A stretch of 64,000 bases of DNA from Bdellovibrio sp. NC01 (GCF_006874625.1 NZ_CP030034.1:372001-436000); one strand, 5' to 3'. Positions 26,139 to 35,511 are shown, counted from the first letter of the stretch. The notes: generated by a model from the letters alone, not told the origin. A program made the numbers and translations.

Positions 26139-26819
26139 ATGTCGTCGCTCACATATAATTATTCAGGACAAGTGGCCTTGGTAGCCGGAGGAGCATCTGG
26201 GATTGGGCACGCAACTGCCCGAGCGTTTGCGGAAGCCGGCGCGTGGGTGGCAGTTGCTGATATGAATGTTGATCAAGGCCTTAAGACCGTTCACGAAATT
26301 ATCGAAAACGGCGGTGACGCGATTTTTTATCAGTACGACATATTGCAACCAGAATCGATAAAGACACTGATTGAACATATTGAAAAAAGAATGGGCAGTC
26401 TGAGTTATGCATTTAATTGTGTGGGCACTAATGACTCAAGTAATTGCACGGAATGCACTATCGAAATCTGGGACCAGGTCATTGATGTGGTTCTGCGAGG
26501 AGCCCTTTTAAGTATGAAGTACGAGATTCCCCTGATCTTGCGATCGGGCGGGGGAGCCATCGTGAACTGCGCACCAAATATGGAATTGAGCGGGAAAAAT
26601 GTTACACCCGCGTATCTTGCCGGTGAACACGGTATGATGGGTTTAACGAAAGCAATGGCGTTGGAATACAGTAAGAAAAACATTCGCATCAATGCCATCT
26701 GTCCAGCGCAAGCACAACCGGAAGAAGTCGCGGCGGCGGTCTTATGGTTGTGTTCAGAGCAATCTTCGTTGGTGACTGGGCATTCACTAACTACTGAAGG
26801 CAGATGGGCATCGCAGTAA
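26139..26819 (+). CDS. SDR-fold protein lacking catalytic Ser and Lys
   Basis: Short-chain dehydrogenase fold of 226 residues. The cofactor motif is intact (VAGGASGIGHATARAF, residues 14-30) with an acidic D41 that favours NAD. The active site is not: the Tyr is kept (Y159) but the lysine four residues later is Glu163 (YLAGE instead of YxxxK), and the serine thirteen residues before the Tyr is replaced by Pro146 (NCAPNMEL). It may therefore be a redox sensor or scaffold instead of a dehydrogenase. AAGGAGA precedes the start; the gene is sandwiched between the membrane protein and the PfkB kinase with gaps of two and three bases. Confidence 0.85.
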   Translation: MSSLTYNYSGQVALVAGGASGIGHATARAFAEAGAWVAVADMNVDQGLKTVHEIIENGGDAIFYQYDILQPESIKTLIEHIEKRMGSLSYAFNCVGTNDSSNCTECTIEIWDQVIDVVLRGALLSMKYEIPLILRSGGGAIVNCAPNMELSGKNVTPAYLAGEHGMMGLTKAMALEYSKKNIRINAICPAQAQPEEVAAAVLWLCSEQSSLVTGHSLTTEGRWASQ

Positions 26820-26822
26820 AGT

Positions 26823-27755
26823 ATGTATAAACGACTATTAACTATTACTCCTAATCCCTCGTTAGATATTAGCGGCTTTGCGAAAACAATTAAGCCGAAT
26901 GAAAAGACTTATGTCTCTAATGAAATCACTTCGGCGGGCGGCAACGCGATTAATGTCGCAAGAATGTTAACGCGCTGGCGGATTCCAGTTATTGCCACAG
27001 GATTTATCGGTGGAAGAATTGGCGAAGAAGTTAATGATTTACTACTTCAGGAAAAAGTTCTTTGTGATTTTGTGAATATCAAAGGTTCAACTCGTGTCAA
27101 CGTGACAGTGTCGTTAATGAAGGATCATCGTCATACGCGCTTCAGTTTTCCGGGACCTAAAATTACAGACAGTGATGTTAAACGCCTTCAAAAGGTGATT
27201 CAGCGGAATGGACCTGAATTGCTTGTCATAGGTGGATCTCTTCCGCCGGGCTTTACTATTAAACATCTGAATAATTTGATTCATATCGCTGTGAAGAATC
27301 ATGTTGATGTCGTGATCGATTGTCCCGGCAAAATTCTACGTGAACTAAGATCGCCAAAAGTACTGCTGCTAAAACCCAATCTTGAAGAATTTCAGGAAAT
27401 GACCGGCAGTCATGTTCGCTCCATTGCTGCTGTGAAAAAGAGAGCTCAAGAATTTTTGAAATTTGCGAGTTATGTCTGTGTCTCCTCTGTGGAAGGGGGT
27501 GCATTGCTGATCACCAAGCAAGGCGCTTTTTTTGGTAAGACGGCTCCGATAAAAATCAAGTCTACCGTCGGTGCAGGTGATTCTATGGTGGCAGCAATGG
27601 TCGCGAAAATTTCAGCAGGTGTGACATCTGAAGAAGAGATTTTGCGCTGGGGCTTGGCTGCGGCAGCGGCGACTTTGTCAGAGCCGGGAACCGAGTTAGG
27701 TCACATATCCAAATTCAGATCGTTGTTCTTAAGGACAAAGGTCTTTGCCGTTTGA
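26823..27755 (+). CDS. PfkB-family sugar kinase (1-phosphofructokinase/Pfk-2 type)
   Basis: Ribokinase-fold kinase of 310 residues. Family marks: ITPNPSLDISGF at the N-terminus (FruK/LacC/PfkB subgroup), substrate motif SAGGNAINVARML, and the anion-hole/catalytic motif STVGAGDSMVAAM (catalytic Asp in GAGD). The closest known activities are fructose-6-phosphate or fructose-1-phosphate kinase and tagatose-6-phosphate kinase, feeding glycolysis. Within a cluster that has PEP synthase and D-lactate dehydrogenase this fits a switch in central carbon flux under stress; the substrate is inferred. Confidence 0.88.
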   Translation: MYKRLLTITPNPSLDISGFAKTIKPNEKTYVSNEITSAGGNAINVARMLTRWRIPVIATGFIGGRIGEEVNDLLLQEKVLCDFVNIKGSTRVNVTVSLMKDHRHTRFSFPGPKITDSDVKRLQKVIQRNGPELLVIGGSLPPGFTIKHLNNLIHIAVKNHVDVVIDCPGKILRELRSPKVLLLKPNLEEFQEMTGSHVRSIAAVKKRAQEFLKFASYVCVSSVEGGALLITKQGAFFGKTAPIKIKSTVGAGDSMVAAMVAKISAGVTSEEEILRWGLAAAAATLSEPGTELGHISKFRSLFLRTKVFAV

Positions 27756-27821
27756 ATGTTAAAGGACTTATATATCTTCCCGTGAGTCATTGGAATAATA
27801 AGGGCGAGTAAGAGGTCAGTC

Positions 27822-28283
27822 ATGGAACCGACACGATTAGAAGCTTATGAAATCGATGCTCTCCGTAAAAATCTTGGCAATCTTGTTGTTAGCAAAATCA
27901 TGCACAAAAATCCCAAAACGATAAAGACAGGTGATGGAGTCGCGCTTGCGAATGAAATCATGTTCGAAAATAACATTCGTCATTTGCCCGTCGTTAATGC
28001 GAATCAGGAACTGGAAGGCATTCTATCGGACCGAGATCTTTTAAGTATCGCGATGGAATCTCAATCTTGGGAAAGCATGGATAGCGTAATTGAGTTCTGG
28101 CGGTCAAAATCCGTCGTCAGTGTGATGACAAAATCTCCTGAAACAGTTTCCGCCGATACTTCCCTGACTAAAGTGGCGCAAATTATGTTGGAAAAGCAGA
28201 TTAGTTGTTTGCCAGTAGTCGAAGGCAAACGCCTAGTGGGGTTGGTTACAGATACGGATTTTCTGAAGCTTTTTAGTATCTAA
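27822..28283 (+). CDS. CBS-domain pair protein
   Basis: Stand-alone Bateman module of 153 residues with two CBS domains (about residues 20-80, VSKIMHKNPKTIKTGDGVALANEIMFENNIRHLPVV..., and 90-150, VSVMTKSPETVSADTSLTKVAQIMLEKQISCLPVV...). Such pairs bind adenine nucleotides (AMP, ATP, NAD) and report cell energy. AGAGGT precedes the ATG. It is followed after 17 bases by the tandem UspA gene, and lies in the same run as the kinase. No enzyme domain is attached. Confidence 0.92.
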   Translation: MEPTRLEAYEIDALRKNLGNLVVSKIMHKNPKTIKTGDGVALANEIMFENNIRHLPVVNANQELEGILSDRDLLSIAMESQSWESMDSVIEFWRSKSVVSVMTKSPETVSADTSLTKVAQIMLEKQISCLPVVEGKRLVGLVTDTDFLKLFSI

Positions 28284-28300
28284 CTTTCGTTGGAGTTTTT

Positions 28301-29233
28301 ATGGCAGCAAAACAAATTCTTTTAGCAGATGATCTTTCAGGTTCGACCAAAGCGGCGCGATCGCGATCACATCTGTTGCGTGATCTTGCGGCAGAAATGG
28401 CAAGAAGATTAAACGATCCCTTAAAAATAGTTTATTGCGCGGAAACGCCAAAATATTTTCATACAAAAAGTGCCGCTCTTAAAATCAAAGAGCAAACGCG
28501 ACGATCTCTTTTTGAACTTGAAGAAGAGATGTCACACTATCCAGTCATCAGCAAAACTGTTGTCCTTGAAGGTGATCCGGTGGAAGGGGTTCTTGCGCAG
28601 GAAGATGAACAGGGTCCTTTAGAAATGGTCATCTTAGGAGCGCAAGGTAAGACCGGTTTGCACAAAGCTCTAATTGGTAGTGTATCAGAAGAAGTTCTTA
28701 GACAGTCCCATGTACCTGTGATGATTCTTGGGCCTGAAGCTCGTGCGAATAAATTTGAGCTTCCTTACGACGATTCATTACGCATACTAGTGTTAACGGA
28801 TCTGTCATCTGCAAGTATTCCTGCCGAAGAATATGCGGCGTCTTTAGCTTTTCGCCTTAAAGCGAAGCTCACGTTATGCCATTCCGTTGGACATCAAATC
28901 TTGCATCTTAAGGAGATGCTGTATTCGCGCAGAGTCACCACCGGCTTTATAGACCAGATGTTTCGCGAAATGCGCGAAGACAGCGATAAGATGTTGCGTA
29001 AACGAGTTCAACAATTGCAAAGACGTGGCGTCGATGTCGACAGCATTTTGCTGATGGATGAAAAAAATCTTGAGGACATCGTTCCCAAAAAAATCGGTGA
29101 TGCGTGCGATCTTATTGTTATGGGCACTCACAGCCGAGGCAAGTTCATGACTGCGGTGGTCGGAAGTTCTGCACGAAATCTGATTTTGAATTCCCCAGTT
29201 CCGGTTGTGATCTGTCGAAGTTATGCCCACTAA
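28301..29233 (+). CDS. Tandem universal stress protein (UspA)
   Basis: Two UspA domains in one 310-residue polypeptide, likely a soluble ATP-binding stress protein. Each half ends with the nucleotide-binding pattern G-x2-G-x9-G-S/T: VILGAQGKTGLHKALIGSVSEEVL (about residues 110-135) and VMGTHSRGKFMTAVVGSSARNLI (about 270-295), followed by PVMIL and PVVICR. The first half begins KQILLADDLSGS; the second ILVLTDLSS. GGAG upstream supports the start. Genes of this type characterise dormancy, hypoxia and energy-stress regulons. Confidence 0.93.
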   Translation: MAAKQILLADDLSGSTKAARSRSHLLRDLAAEMARRLNDPLKIVYCAETPKYFHTKSAALKIKEQTRRSLFELEEEMSHYPVISKTVVLEGDPVEGVLAQEDEQGPLEMVILGAQGKTGLHKALIGSVSEEVLRQSHVPVMILGPEARANKFELPYDDSLRILVLTDLSSASIPAEEYAASLAFRLKAKLTLCHSVGHQILHLKEMLYSRRVTTGFIDQMFREMREDSDKMLRKRVQQLQRRGVDVDSILLMDEKNLEDIVPKKIGDACDLIVMGTHSRGKFMTAVVGSSARNLILNSPVPVVICRSYAH

Positions 29234-29243
29234 GGAGACGATT

Positions 29244-29558
29244 ATGAGACAGCTTTTCTTCTTTTTGTGTATAGTGCTTTTTGTAGGGGTAGTATCTGCC
29301 AAAGAAGTTTGGTTAGATGTTAGAACGGCGAAAGAATATTCTGAAGGGCACATTCCCGCGGCGATTAATTATGATGTGCTGAAACAAGACTTTGCGGCGA
29401 AAGTTTCAAAGCTGAGTCGAGAAGATTCTTACAAAGTCTATTGCAAGGGCGGCAAGCGTGCCGCCCAGGCTGTCACCATCATGCAGGATAATGGCTTTAA
29501 AGATGTGACTAACATCGGTGGATACGAGGATGCACAGCGAGTTTACGCTAATCCTTAG
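29244..29558 (+). CDS. Exported rhodanese-like protein
   Basis: Rhodanese domain of 104 residues with a signal peptide (MRQLFFFLCIVLFVGVVSA), so periplasmic. The domain shows VWLDVRTAKEYSEGHIPAAINYD and the active-site loop YCKGGKRAAQA with the catalytic cysteine C67. Possible roles are sulfane sulfur handling or thiol relay. AAGGAGA ten bases after the UspA stop fixes the start at 29244; the frame opening at 29223 overlaps the previous gene. Last gene of the run; convergent with the gene at 29555 with a four-base overlap. Confidence 0.9.
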   Translation: MRQLFFFLCIVLFVGVVSAKEVWLDVRTAKEYSEGHIPAAINYDVLKQDFAAKVSKLSREDSYKVYCKGGKRAAQAVTIMQDNGFKDVTNIGGYEDAQRVYANP

Positions 29559-30352
29559 TCCTTAATATACGCTTCAACATTCATGTCGATGGAATATTTT
29601 TTGGAAGCTTCGCCCAGTGGTGCGATTTCCCACGTCCACTTTCTCATCTCTTTATAGTTATTGAAGTTCACATCGTAGTGACCGCGGTAGATTTCTTTGC
29701 CTTCCGGATCTTTGTAGATAACTTCGCGATCGGCGTAGATTAACTTTTTGCCTTCGCAACCGTTCAGATTACGTAAGTGAGTTTGGGCAAAGTCTGAACA
29801 AATAGCGTCTTTTTCTTCTGTCGTCAGTTCGCGTTTCATCACTTTTTCAATCGCACTGATTGGTAAAAGTGCCAGTTGTGAAAGAAGATTTCCTGAAACA
29901 ATTAAATCCGCTTTGAATTTGAAGAGCTGTTCGCCGGCAAGATCGTTGGCCAGAGCATGCAGATCGCTCAGTGAATGCAATTTTTCAAGATGCTTGAGCG
30001 CTGAAGTGAGGTCTTGAGTCACTAAAGTGACTCGCGGATTCTTCTTTGCTAACCAGTGATGTTTTAATGGATGCACAACATCCACTAAAGTGATCTTTTC
30101 AAAGTTTTGCAGCAGCAAATGAATTGGAATTTCATGCAAGTGCGCGCTGCCCAAGACGACAACTGAATTTCGTTGCGGAAGGTCTTTAGCTGCCTCCAAG
30201 AAAACGTCTTGGCAGTTTTTCAGATGCGGAATCCATTTTTTCTTACAGCGCTCGTAACGGTGTCTTAGAGAAATTGATGAATAAAGAAATCCATACTTGC
30301 GTGCAAGAGGAGATGTCGGAGTTAAAAGATATTCGATGGATTCTACAAACAT
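29555..30352 (-). CDS. Conserved protein with methyltransferase-like Rossmann core
   Basis: Unrecognised 265-residue cytosolic protein. The segment NSVVVLGSAHLHEIPIHLLLQNFEKITLVDVVHP followed by NPRVTLVTQDLTSAL has the layout of a SAM-type Rossmann fold (glycine loop, then an acidic residue after the second strand), but the glycine-rich loop is GSAHLHE, which lacks the usual GxG. LIVSGNLLSQLALLPISAIEK also resembles motif IV of methyltransferases. Ends EIAPLGEASKKYSIDMNVEAYIKD. It lies just beyond the dnaE2 stop on the same strand (26-base gap), so may be transcribed with the mutagenesis cassette. Function not assigned. Confidence 0.72.
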   Translation of the reverse strand: MFVESIEYLLTPTSPLARKYGFLYSSISLRHRYERCKKKWIPHLKNCQDVFLEAAKDLPQRNSVVVLGSAHLHEIPIHLLLQNFEKITLVDVVHPLKHHWLAKKNPRVTLVTQDLTSALKHLEKLHSLSDLHALANDLAGEQLFKFKADLIVSGNLLSQLALLPISAIEKVMKRELTTEEKDAICSDFAQTHLRNLNGCEGKKLIYADREVIYKDPEGKEIYRGHYDVNFNNYKEMRKWTWEIAPLGEASKKYSIDMNVEAYIKD

Positions 30353-30378
30353 GGAGGCACTATAGCCCCGTAGAGCAA

Positions 30379-33300
30379 TTACTGCAATGGCAGAACACGT
30401 TCGGCGCGAATGTTAATAAGTTTTCCGACTTTTTCGACTTGTCCTTGAATTTCTAACAACGACTTGCCGTAAATTGCCATGCGGTCTTTCTGATAAACGT
30501 CAGGATGAATGACGATGTTCATAAAGCCAAACTCATCTTCTAGAGTGATAAAGCACATTCCCTTTGCCGTGGGTGGACGTTGGGTGACAGAAACAAGTCC
30601 TGCAAGACGAACTTTCCTTTTGTGAGGGAAATTTTTTAAATCAGCTGACGTTGCAAATGGCACGTAACGTTGTTTTATAAACTCAGCATTTTTCATTTTT
30701 AAATAACTGCGCAACACCGACATCGGATGAGAGTCGACAGAATAACCCTTGCTGTCATATTCACGCTGCATGCGGTCCCAATTCGACTCGAATGGTAAAT
30801 TGTCGGAATCATCGTCATCGAACTCTTGTTGCACCAAAGCCTCTTTCGGTTTGCCCCATAAGAAACTACTTTGATCCAAACTTAAACTTTCCAAATGCCA
30901 AATTAATTCACGTGCGTTGGTGTTGAAACATTCCATCGCACCAGAAGCTGCAAGTTTGACCAAGATCGCACGTGGCAAAGAGGTTCTGCGAATGAAATCG
31001 CTAAGGTCTGCGTAAGCGCCGTTAAGTTTTCTTTCGTCTTCAATTTTACGAGCCAGTTCTTCGGGCATACCGTAAAGCGAGCGTAAACCCACACGCAAAT
31101 CAAGATACCGGTTGCCGTGATCGTGAAGAGTGTAATCGTAATCAGAGTTCTGTACACACAAAGGCAAAACAGTGACATCGTGGCGTTGAGCTTCGGCAAC
31201 AAGTGTGCGAGGAGCATAAAAGCCCATCGGCTGGCTGTTTAACAATGAACAAGCAAAGACATCGGGATATTCTTTTTTAATGTAGCAACTTGCGTATGTG
31301 AGTAACGCAAAACTTGCAGCATGACTTTCCGGAAAGCCGTAGTTCGCAAAGCCTTCGATCGTTTTATAAATTTGCTCTGCATATTCTGCACTAATGCCTT
31401 TGGACTGAAATCCTATGAGAATTTTATCGCGTATAGCATCCATGCTGGATTTTTTTCTCCAAGCAGAGGACATGATTCGTCGTAACTCATCCGCTTGTCC
31501 TGGGGTAAATCCTGCGGCAGCAATTACGATTTGCATGACTTGTTCTTGAAAAATAGGTACGCCGTGAGTTTTGTTAAGAATGGGCTCTAAAAGTTTACTA
31601 GGATAAGTCACCTTTTCTAAACCTTGGCGGCGTTTTAAATACGGATGCACCATGCCCCCTTGTAAAGGGCCGGGGCGGACGATCGCAACTTCCACAACCA
31701 AGTCATAAAATTTACGAGGCTGCATGCGGGGCAAAGTCTGCATTTGCGCGCGTGATTCAATTTGGAAAACGCCGACAGTGTCAGCTTCGCAAATCATATC
31801 GTAAGTAGGAACATGATCTTGAGGGATGGTCGCAAGATTATAATCTTTATTTTTATGCTTCTTCAAAAGATCGAAACACTTTCGCAGACACGTCAGCATC
31901 CCCAAACTTAAAACGTCGATCTTCATCAATCCTAAAGCAGCAACATCATCTTTATTCCACTGAATCACATAACGACCATTCATCGTCGCTTTTTCAACCG
32001 GAACCATCTCGGTGATCGAATCTTGCGTGATAAGAAAACCGCCAGTGTGAATTCCTAAGTGACGGGGAAAGCCATGAACTTGTTGCGCCATCGCAAGCAT
32101 CAACGTCCAACGAGCAGGATCAACACCAAAGCGGGCAGCGGCATCGGGCTCTACCAAACGGCGCATGCCATCGCGACCCATGTACTTCACCATTTCATTG
32201 ATTGTCGCCAGCGGAATACCAAACACTTTTGCGGTTTCGCGAATCGCCATACGCGAGCGATAGCGGATCACCGTGCACACCATGGCCGCATGACGTTCAT
32301 CGTACTTTTGATAGATATGTTGGATCACTTCTTCGCGACGACTGTGTTCAAAGTCGATATCGATGTCAGGGGGCTCATGTCGTTCTTCTGAAATGAACCT
32401 TTCAAATAAGACATCTATGGCATTCGGATTCACGGAAGTCAGACCTAAGCAAAAACACACCACCGAGTTCGCAGCCGATCCACGCCCTTGATATAAAATT
32501 TTTTTTTTGTCAGCGAACTGACAGATTTCTCGTAAGGTGATGAAGTAATCTTCGTACTTCATGCGACTGATAAGTGTCAGTTCTTTCTCAATGATTGCTT
32601 GAATGCGTGGTGGAGTCCCCTCAGGAAAGCGCCATTTTTGCCCTTCTTCCGTAAGCTTTCTCAAATATTCAGCAGGAGTCAGGTTGTCAGGAATATTCGA
32701 ACGTGGATATTGATAGCGCAATTCCTTTAATGAAAACTTTGAACGTGCGGCGATATCCACCGTTTTTTCCACAAGATCAAGGCGATCGCTCCATACATAA
32801 GATAGGTGTTCGATCGAGTGTAAAGCGCGCTCGCCATTCTGGATAAGCTTATCCCTGGCCTCTTCCAGGGTGGTGTGATGAAGAATGCATGTTAAAATAT
32901 CGAACAAAGGTTTGCGATCTGGCGTATGCATAAATGGCCGTTGTGTAACAAACAGTTGTGCATTTAATTTTTCTTCCAGCGCAAAAGCTTGTTTGCAGAA
33001 TTCATGCGACTCCCATGTCAGGTCCCGCCACACAGGAATGTAAAGACGGTCGCCAAAAATTTCATGCAGGCTCTTAAAGCGTTCTTCATTAATTGGCGGT
33101 ATGGCAAAACACAAAAGATCCTGATTATACTTTTCTATTTGATGCAAATGCAGGGCTGAAAAACCTTTACCAGCTTGGCGTTTACCCAGCGTCAGAATCT
33201 CGCATAAGTGCGAATAGCCCTGTTTGTTGATAGGAAGCAGAGTGATGGCGGTCTCATCTGTTAACGTCAGCTCTGAGCCCACGAGATAATGAAAACCCTC

Positions 33301-33582
33301 TTTCGCTTTTACTTGTGTGGTCAATCCCGAGGGCGCTTGTAACAACGAATATCCGCGGGCCACGCCATACAAACCATTAAGGTCGCACATTGCGATGCCG
33401 TCATAATCATGATGAATCGCTTCCGTAACCATCTCTTCAGGTGACGAAGCTCCACGCAGAAATGAAAAATTACTGCGCCCAAGTAATTCAATAAAACCTT
33501 TCGCGCGCACAACCGGAGTCACCGCTTTATTGGAAGGCTTTACGAGATTGTTTTTAAGTCCGGGCTTAATCAAAATAGCCAT
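30379..33582 (-). CDS. dnaE2: Error-prone DNA polymerase DnaE2
   Basis: Second C-family DNA polymerase, needed with ImuA and ImuB for damage-induced translesion synthesis. The N-terminal PHP domain begins ELLGRSNFSFLRGASSPEEMV...AMCDLNGLYGVARGY; the palm holds the catalytic acids in PDIDIDFEHSRREEVIQHIYQKY; GRGSAANSVVCFCLGLTSVNP and the helix-hairpin-helix and OB-fold (VRLAGLVSVTQRPPTAKGMCFITLEDEFG) parts follow. At 1067 residues and without the tau-binding tail of DnaE1 it fits DnaE2. Its start overlaps imuB by 17 bases. Under the LexA-type promoter of imuA. Confidence 0.95.
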   Translation of the reverse strand: MAILIKPGLKNNLVKPSNKAVTPVVRAKGFIELLGRSNFSFLRGASSPEEMVTEAIHHDYDGIAMCDLNGLYGVARGYSLLQAPSGLTTQVKAKEGFHYLVGSELTLTDETAITLLPINKQGYSHLCEILTLGKRQAGKGFSALHLHQIEKYNQDLLCFAIPPINEERFKSLHEIFGDRLYIPVWRDLTWESHEFCKQAFALEEKLNAQLFVTQRPFMHTPDRKPLFDILTCILHHTTLEEARDKLIQNGERALHSIEHLSYVWSDRLDLVEKTVDIAARSKFSLKELRYQYPRSNIPDNLTPAEYLRKLTEEGQKWRFPEGTPPRIQAIIEKELTLISRMKYEDYFITLREICQFADKKKILYQGRGSAANSVVCFCLGLTSVNPNAIDVLFERFISEERHEPPDIDIDFEHSRREEVIQHIYQKYDERHAAMVCTVIRYRSRMAIRETAKVFGIPLATINEMVKYMGRDGMRRLVEPDAAARFGVDPARWTLMLAMAQQVHGFPRHLGIHTGGFLITQDSITEMVPVEKATMNGRYVIQWNKDDVAALGLMKIDVLSLGMLTCLRKCFDLLKKHKNKDYNLATIPQDHVPTYDMICEADTVGVFQIESRAQMQTLPRMQPRKFYDLVVEVAIVRPGPLQGGMVHPYLKRRQGLEKVTYPSKLLEPILNKTHGVPIFQEQVMQIVIAAAGFTPGQADELRRIMSSAWRKKSSMDAIRDKILIGFQSKGISAEYAEQIYKTIEGFANYGFPESHAASFALLTYASCYIKKEYPDVFACSLLNSQPMGFYAPRTLVAEAQRHDVTVLPLCVQNSDYDYTLHDHGNRYLDLRVGLRSLYGMPEELARKIEDERKLNGAYADLSDFIRRTSLPRAILVKLAASGAMECFNTNARELIWHLESLSLDQSSFLWGKPKEALVQQEFDDDDSDNLPFESNWDRMQREYDSKGYSVDSHPMSVLRSYLKMKNAEFIKQRYVPFATSADLKNFPHKRKVRLAGLVSVTQRPPTAKGMCFITLEDEFGFMNIVIHPDVYQKDRMAIYGKSLLEIQGQVEKVGKLINIRAERVLPLQ

Positions 33583-34888
33583 GCAAATAATATTGCGTGC
33601 TCACTCGATCTTGAAAGACCCAAAGCAATTGTCCCTGATGTGAAAGTGCAAAGTAGTAATCGCGGTTTTTGAGATCTTGCGTGGTAAGTTGCCACCACGC
33701 CGATTCGATGCGCTCGCTGGGAAGAGATGAAACAAGACGAATCTTGCGAAAATCTTCCTCGGAAAGAGGTTGAGGTTGTTCCAGTAATAACGACGGACGA
33801 GGACTTTGTGCTAAGCCCTTCGCGTATGTCGATTTAATTTGTAAAGCATCATCTAGTCGTTCGACGAAATCTTCCGATTTAAAATCTTCAGGCCAGTCGG
33901 TCACGAGTTTAAAACTTTTTTCAGGAAAGTGATTTGCTTCTAATTGTAAGAAGCCCATTTCGCAGTTTGCTTGTTTCGCAAAACTGACCAAACGGCGCCA
34001 GCGATCTTCATTGTTATCGCGTGGTTCAAAAAAATCCAGTTGCTGAATTTTTTCAGGCACATCGTAAACGATGATTTCAAATTCACGGATAGGATTTTCA
34101 AGCGCGGTTTTTTCCATACGCTTAAAAAGTAGATCTTCAAACAGCTCTTGATCGCGACTGGCGCTTACCGGTTCGATATCTAAGATGTGTTTTTTATCCG
34201 AATATTCGCAGTGTAAAATCACTTCCATTTTTTGCGCGTATCGCGAAAGACCAGTTAAGCGTGCGAACAAAATATCAATGTGTGGTTTGATGCGATTAAA
34301 AAGAATCGGTGCAACCCCTATGGGATCGTCCATGTAACCATAGCCCACAAGAGGATCGCGAGGAACAAGAGGTGAAATGACCTGAGAGTCCTGAGCGTGC
34401 AAACGATTCCAAAGTAAAACACCGAAATCCCCCCATCTTTCGCGCAGTGAAATCAAACGGAAGTTATAAACTTCTTCCAAGGTGCAAATTCCCAAAGAGT
34501 GAGCAAACGAAATCACATGTTCAATCTGACGTTTCTGTGTCCACGGCAACAAGCCTTCAAGATCCTTCAAAGCATCAAGGCCCAAACCCTGAAAAGCTTT
34601 ATGCTCTTGACGGTGAGGAGCGACCGCGAGCGGTTTCCACTTCGCCAGCATTTGTGCCACCGGTGCAGTATCAGCAATCGCCACTGATGGATCGGCAGAA
34701 AACTTACGCGCAATCTGCAAAGCTTGTTGCATGCACGCAAGTTCGCCACCTAAAAGATGCGCGGTCGATTCAATATCAATGAATACAAAGTGCGGAAAAC
34801 GAAACTGCACCTTGGGACTTAAAACCAAAAAAGCCTCAGCCGAGGAGCTTTCTTGCGGCGTTTTTAAGTTGAGGCATAAAGTTCGCAT
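33566..34888 (-). CDS. imuB: ImuB, catalytically inactive Y-family polymerase homologue
   Basis: 440-residue Y-family protein that by family knowledge is not a polymerase but an adaptor linking DnaE2 to the beta clamp. The N-terminal strand is FVFIDIESTAHLLGG where active DinB proteins have the metal-binding DMDAFFA motif, so the catalytic acids are lost. PSVAIADTAPVAQMLAKW and the HhH region GLDALKDLEGLLPWTQKRQIEHV follow; QLDFFEPRDN looks like a clamp-binding peptide. Starts within imuA (53-base overlap) and ends within dnaE2 (17-base overlap), so the three are one operon. Confidence 0.9.
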   Translation of the reverse strand: MRTLCLNLKTPQESSSAEAFLVLSPKVQFRFPHFVFIDIESTAHLLGGELACMQQALQIARKFSADPSVAIADTAPVAQMLAKWKPLAVAPHRQEHKAFQGLGLDALKDLEGLLPWTQKRQIEHVISFAHSLGICTLEEVYNFRLISLRERWGDFGVLLWNRLHAQDSQVISPLVPRDPLVGYGYMDDPIGVAPILFNRIKPHIDILFARLTGLSRYAQKMEVILHCEYSDKKHILDIEPVSASRDQELFEDLLFKRMEKTALENPIREFEIIVYDVPEKIQQLDFFEPRDNNEDRWRRLVSFAKQANCEMGFLQLEANHFPEKSFKLVTDWPEDFKSEDFVERLDDALQIKSTYAKGLAQSPRPSLLLEQPQPLSEEDFRKIRLVSSLPSERIESAWWQLTTQDLKNRDYYFALSHQGQLLWVFQDRVSTQYYLHGYFD

Positions 34889-35492
34889 TGATCGTACTCC
34901 CAGCTACGCTGAATGGGGTTGGGCGGTGAAGGGCGCGTTGAATTGTGACGAAGTCCCTTTGAAATTGAATAACCAAACTGAAAAGAGGATTCACAAAGCG
35001 CATGGCTTTATGACACACAAAAATCAAAGCCACTTTGTGAAAACGGCAGAGCTTTTTTAATTTCTGCAATTGATGATTTTTAAAAAACATCTCTTTCAAT
35101 TCACAACCGATGACTTCGAACAGTGAACTTGTGATCAGCTCTTGCAAAACCCAAAATAACTGTTCGGCTTCACGCGGCTCTTTGACCACCAGAAGTTTTT
35201 TAAGATTCACTTGGCGACTGACCAAATGAGTTGGCAACAACTGCGCGCCACCGTTGATCCACGCCACCCACTTATTTTGTTCGTGAGCTTTCTGGGTCAT
35301 CGACACCCACAATGACGTCGCCCCGGTGCCGGGACTGCCTTGAAACAAAGTCAGATCCCCCTTGGGAACGCCTTTCCATAAAAGAAAGTCATCCAGGGTG
35401 TTCACGCCAGTTGGAACGCCTGCAGGGGGTTGAAGGTTTTCTGCAGAGACGAACGGAATGTTTGCTAATTCGGGAAGGGCAAGGATACTCAT
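34836..35492 (-). CDS. imuA: ImuA, RecA-like mutasome accessory protein
   Basis: 218-residue RecA-fold protein. The Walker A-like loop is GSPGTGATSLW (about residues 52-62) with the usual K replaced (TGATS), as in many ImuA proteins; the N-terminal segment VPTGVNTLDDFLLWKGVPKGDLTLFQ matches the RecA/ImuA start. It recruits and regulates ImuB and DnaE2 on damaged DNA in well studied species. GGAGAG lies seven bases before the ATG, and a promoter with a TTAC-N3-GTAA box stands immediately upstream, so it heads the damage-inducible operon imuA-imuB-dnaE2. Confidence 0.87.
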   Translation of the reverse strand: MSILALPELANIPFVSAENLQPPAGVPTGVNTLDDFLLWKGVPKGDLTLFQGSPGTGATSLWVSMTQKAHEQNKWVAWINGGAQLLPTHLVSRQVNLKKLLVVKEPREAEQLFWVLQELITSSLFEVIGCELKEMFFKNHQLQKLKKLCRFHKVALIFVCHKAMRFVNPLFSLVIQFQRDFVTIQRALHRPTPFSVAGSTINANFMPQLKNAARKLLG

Positions 35493-35511
35493 ACGCTCTC
35501 CATTTACATAG

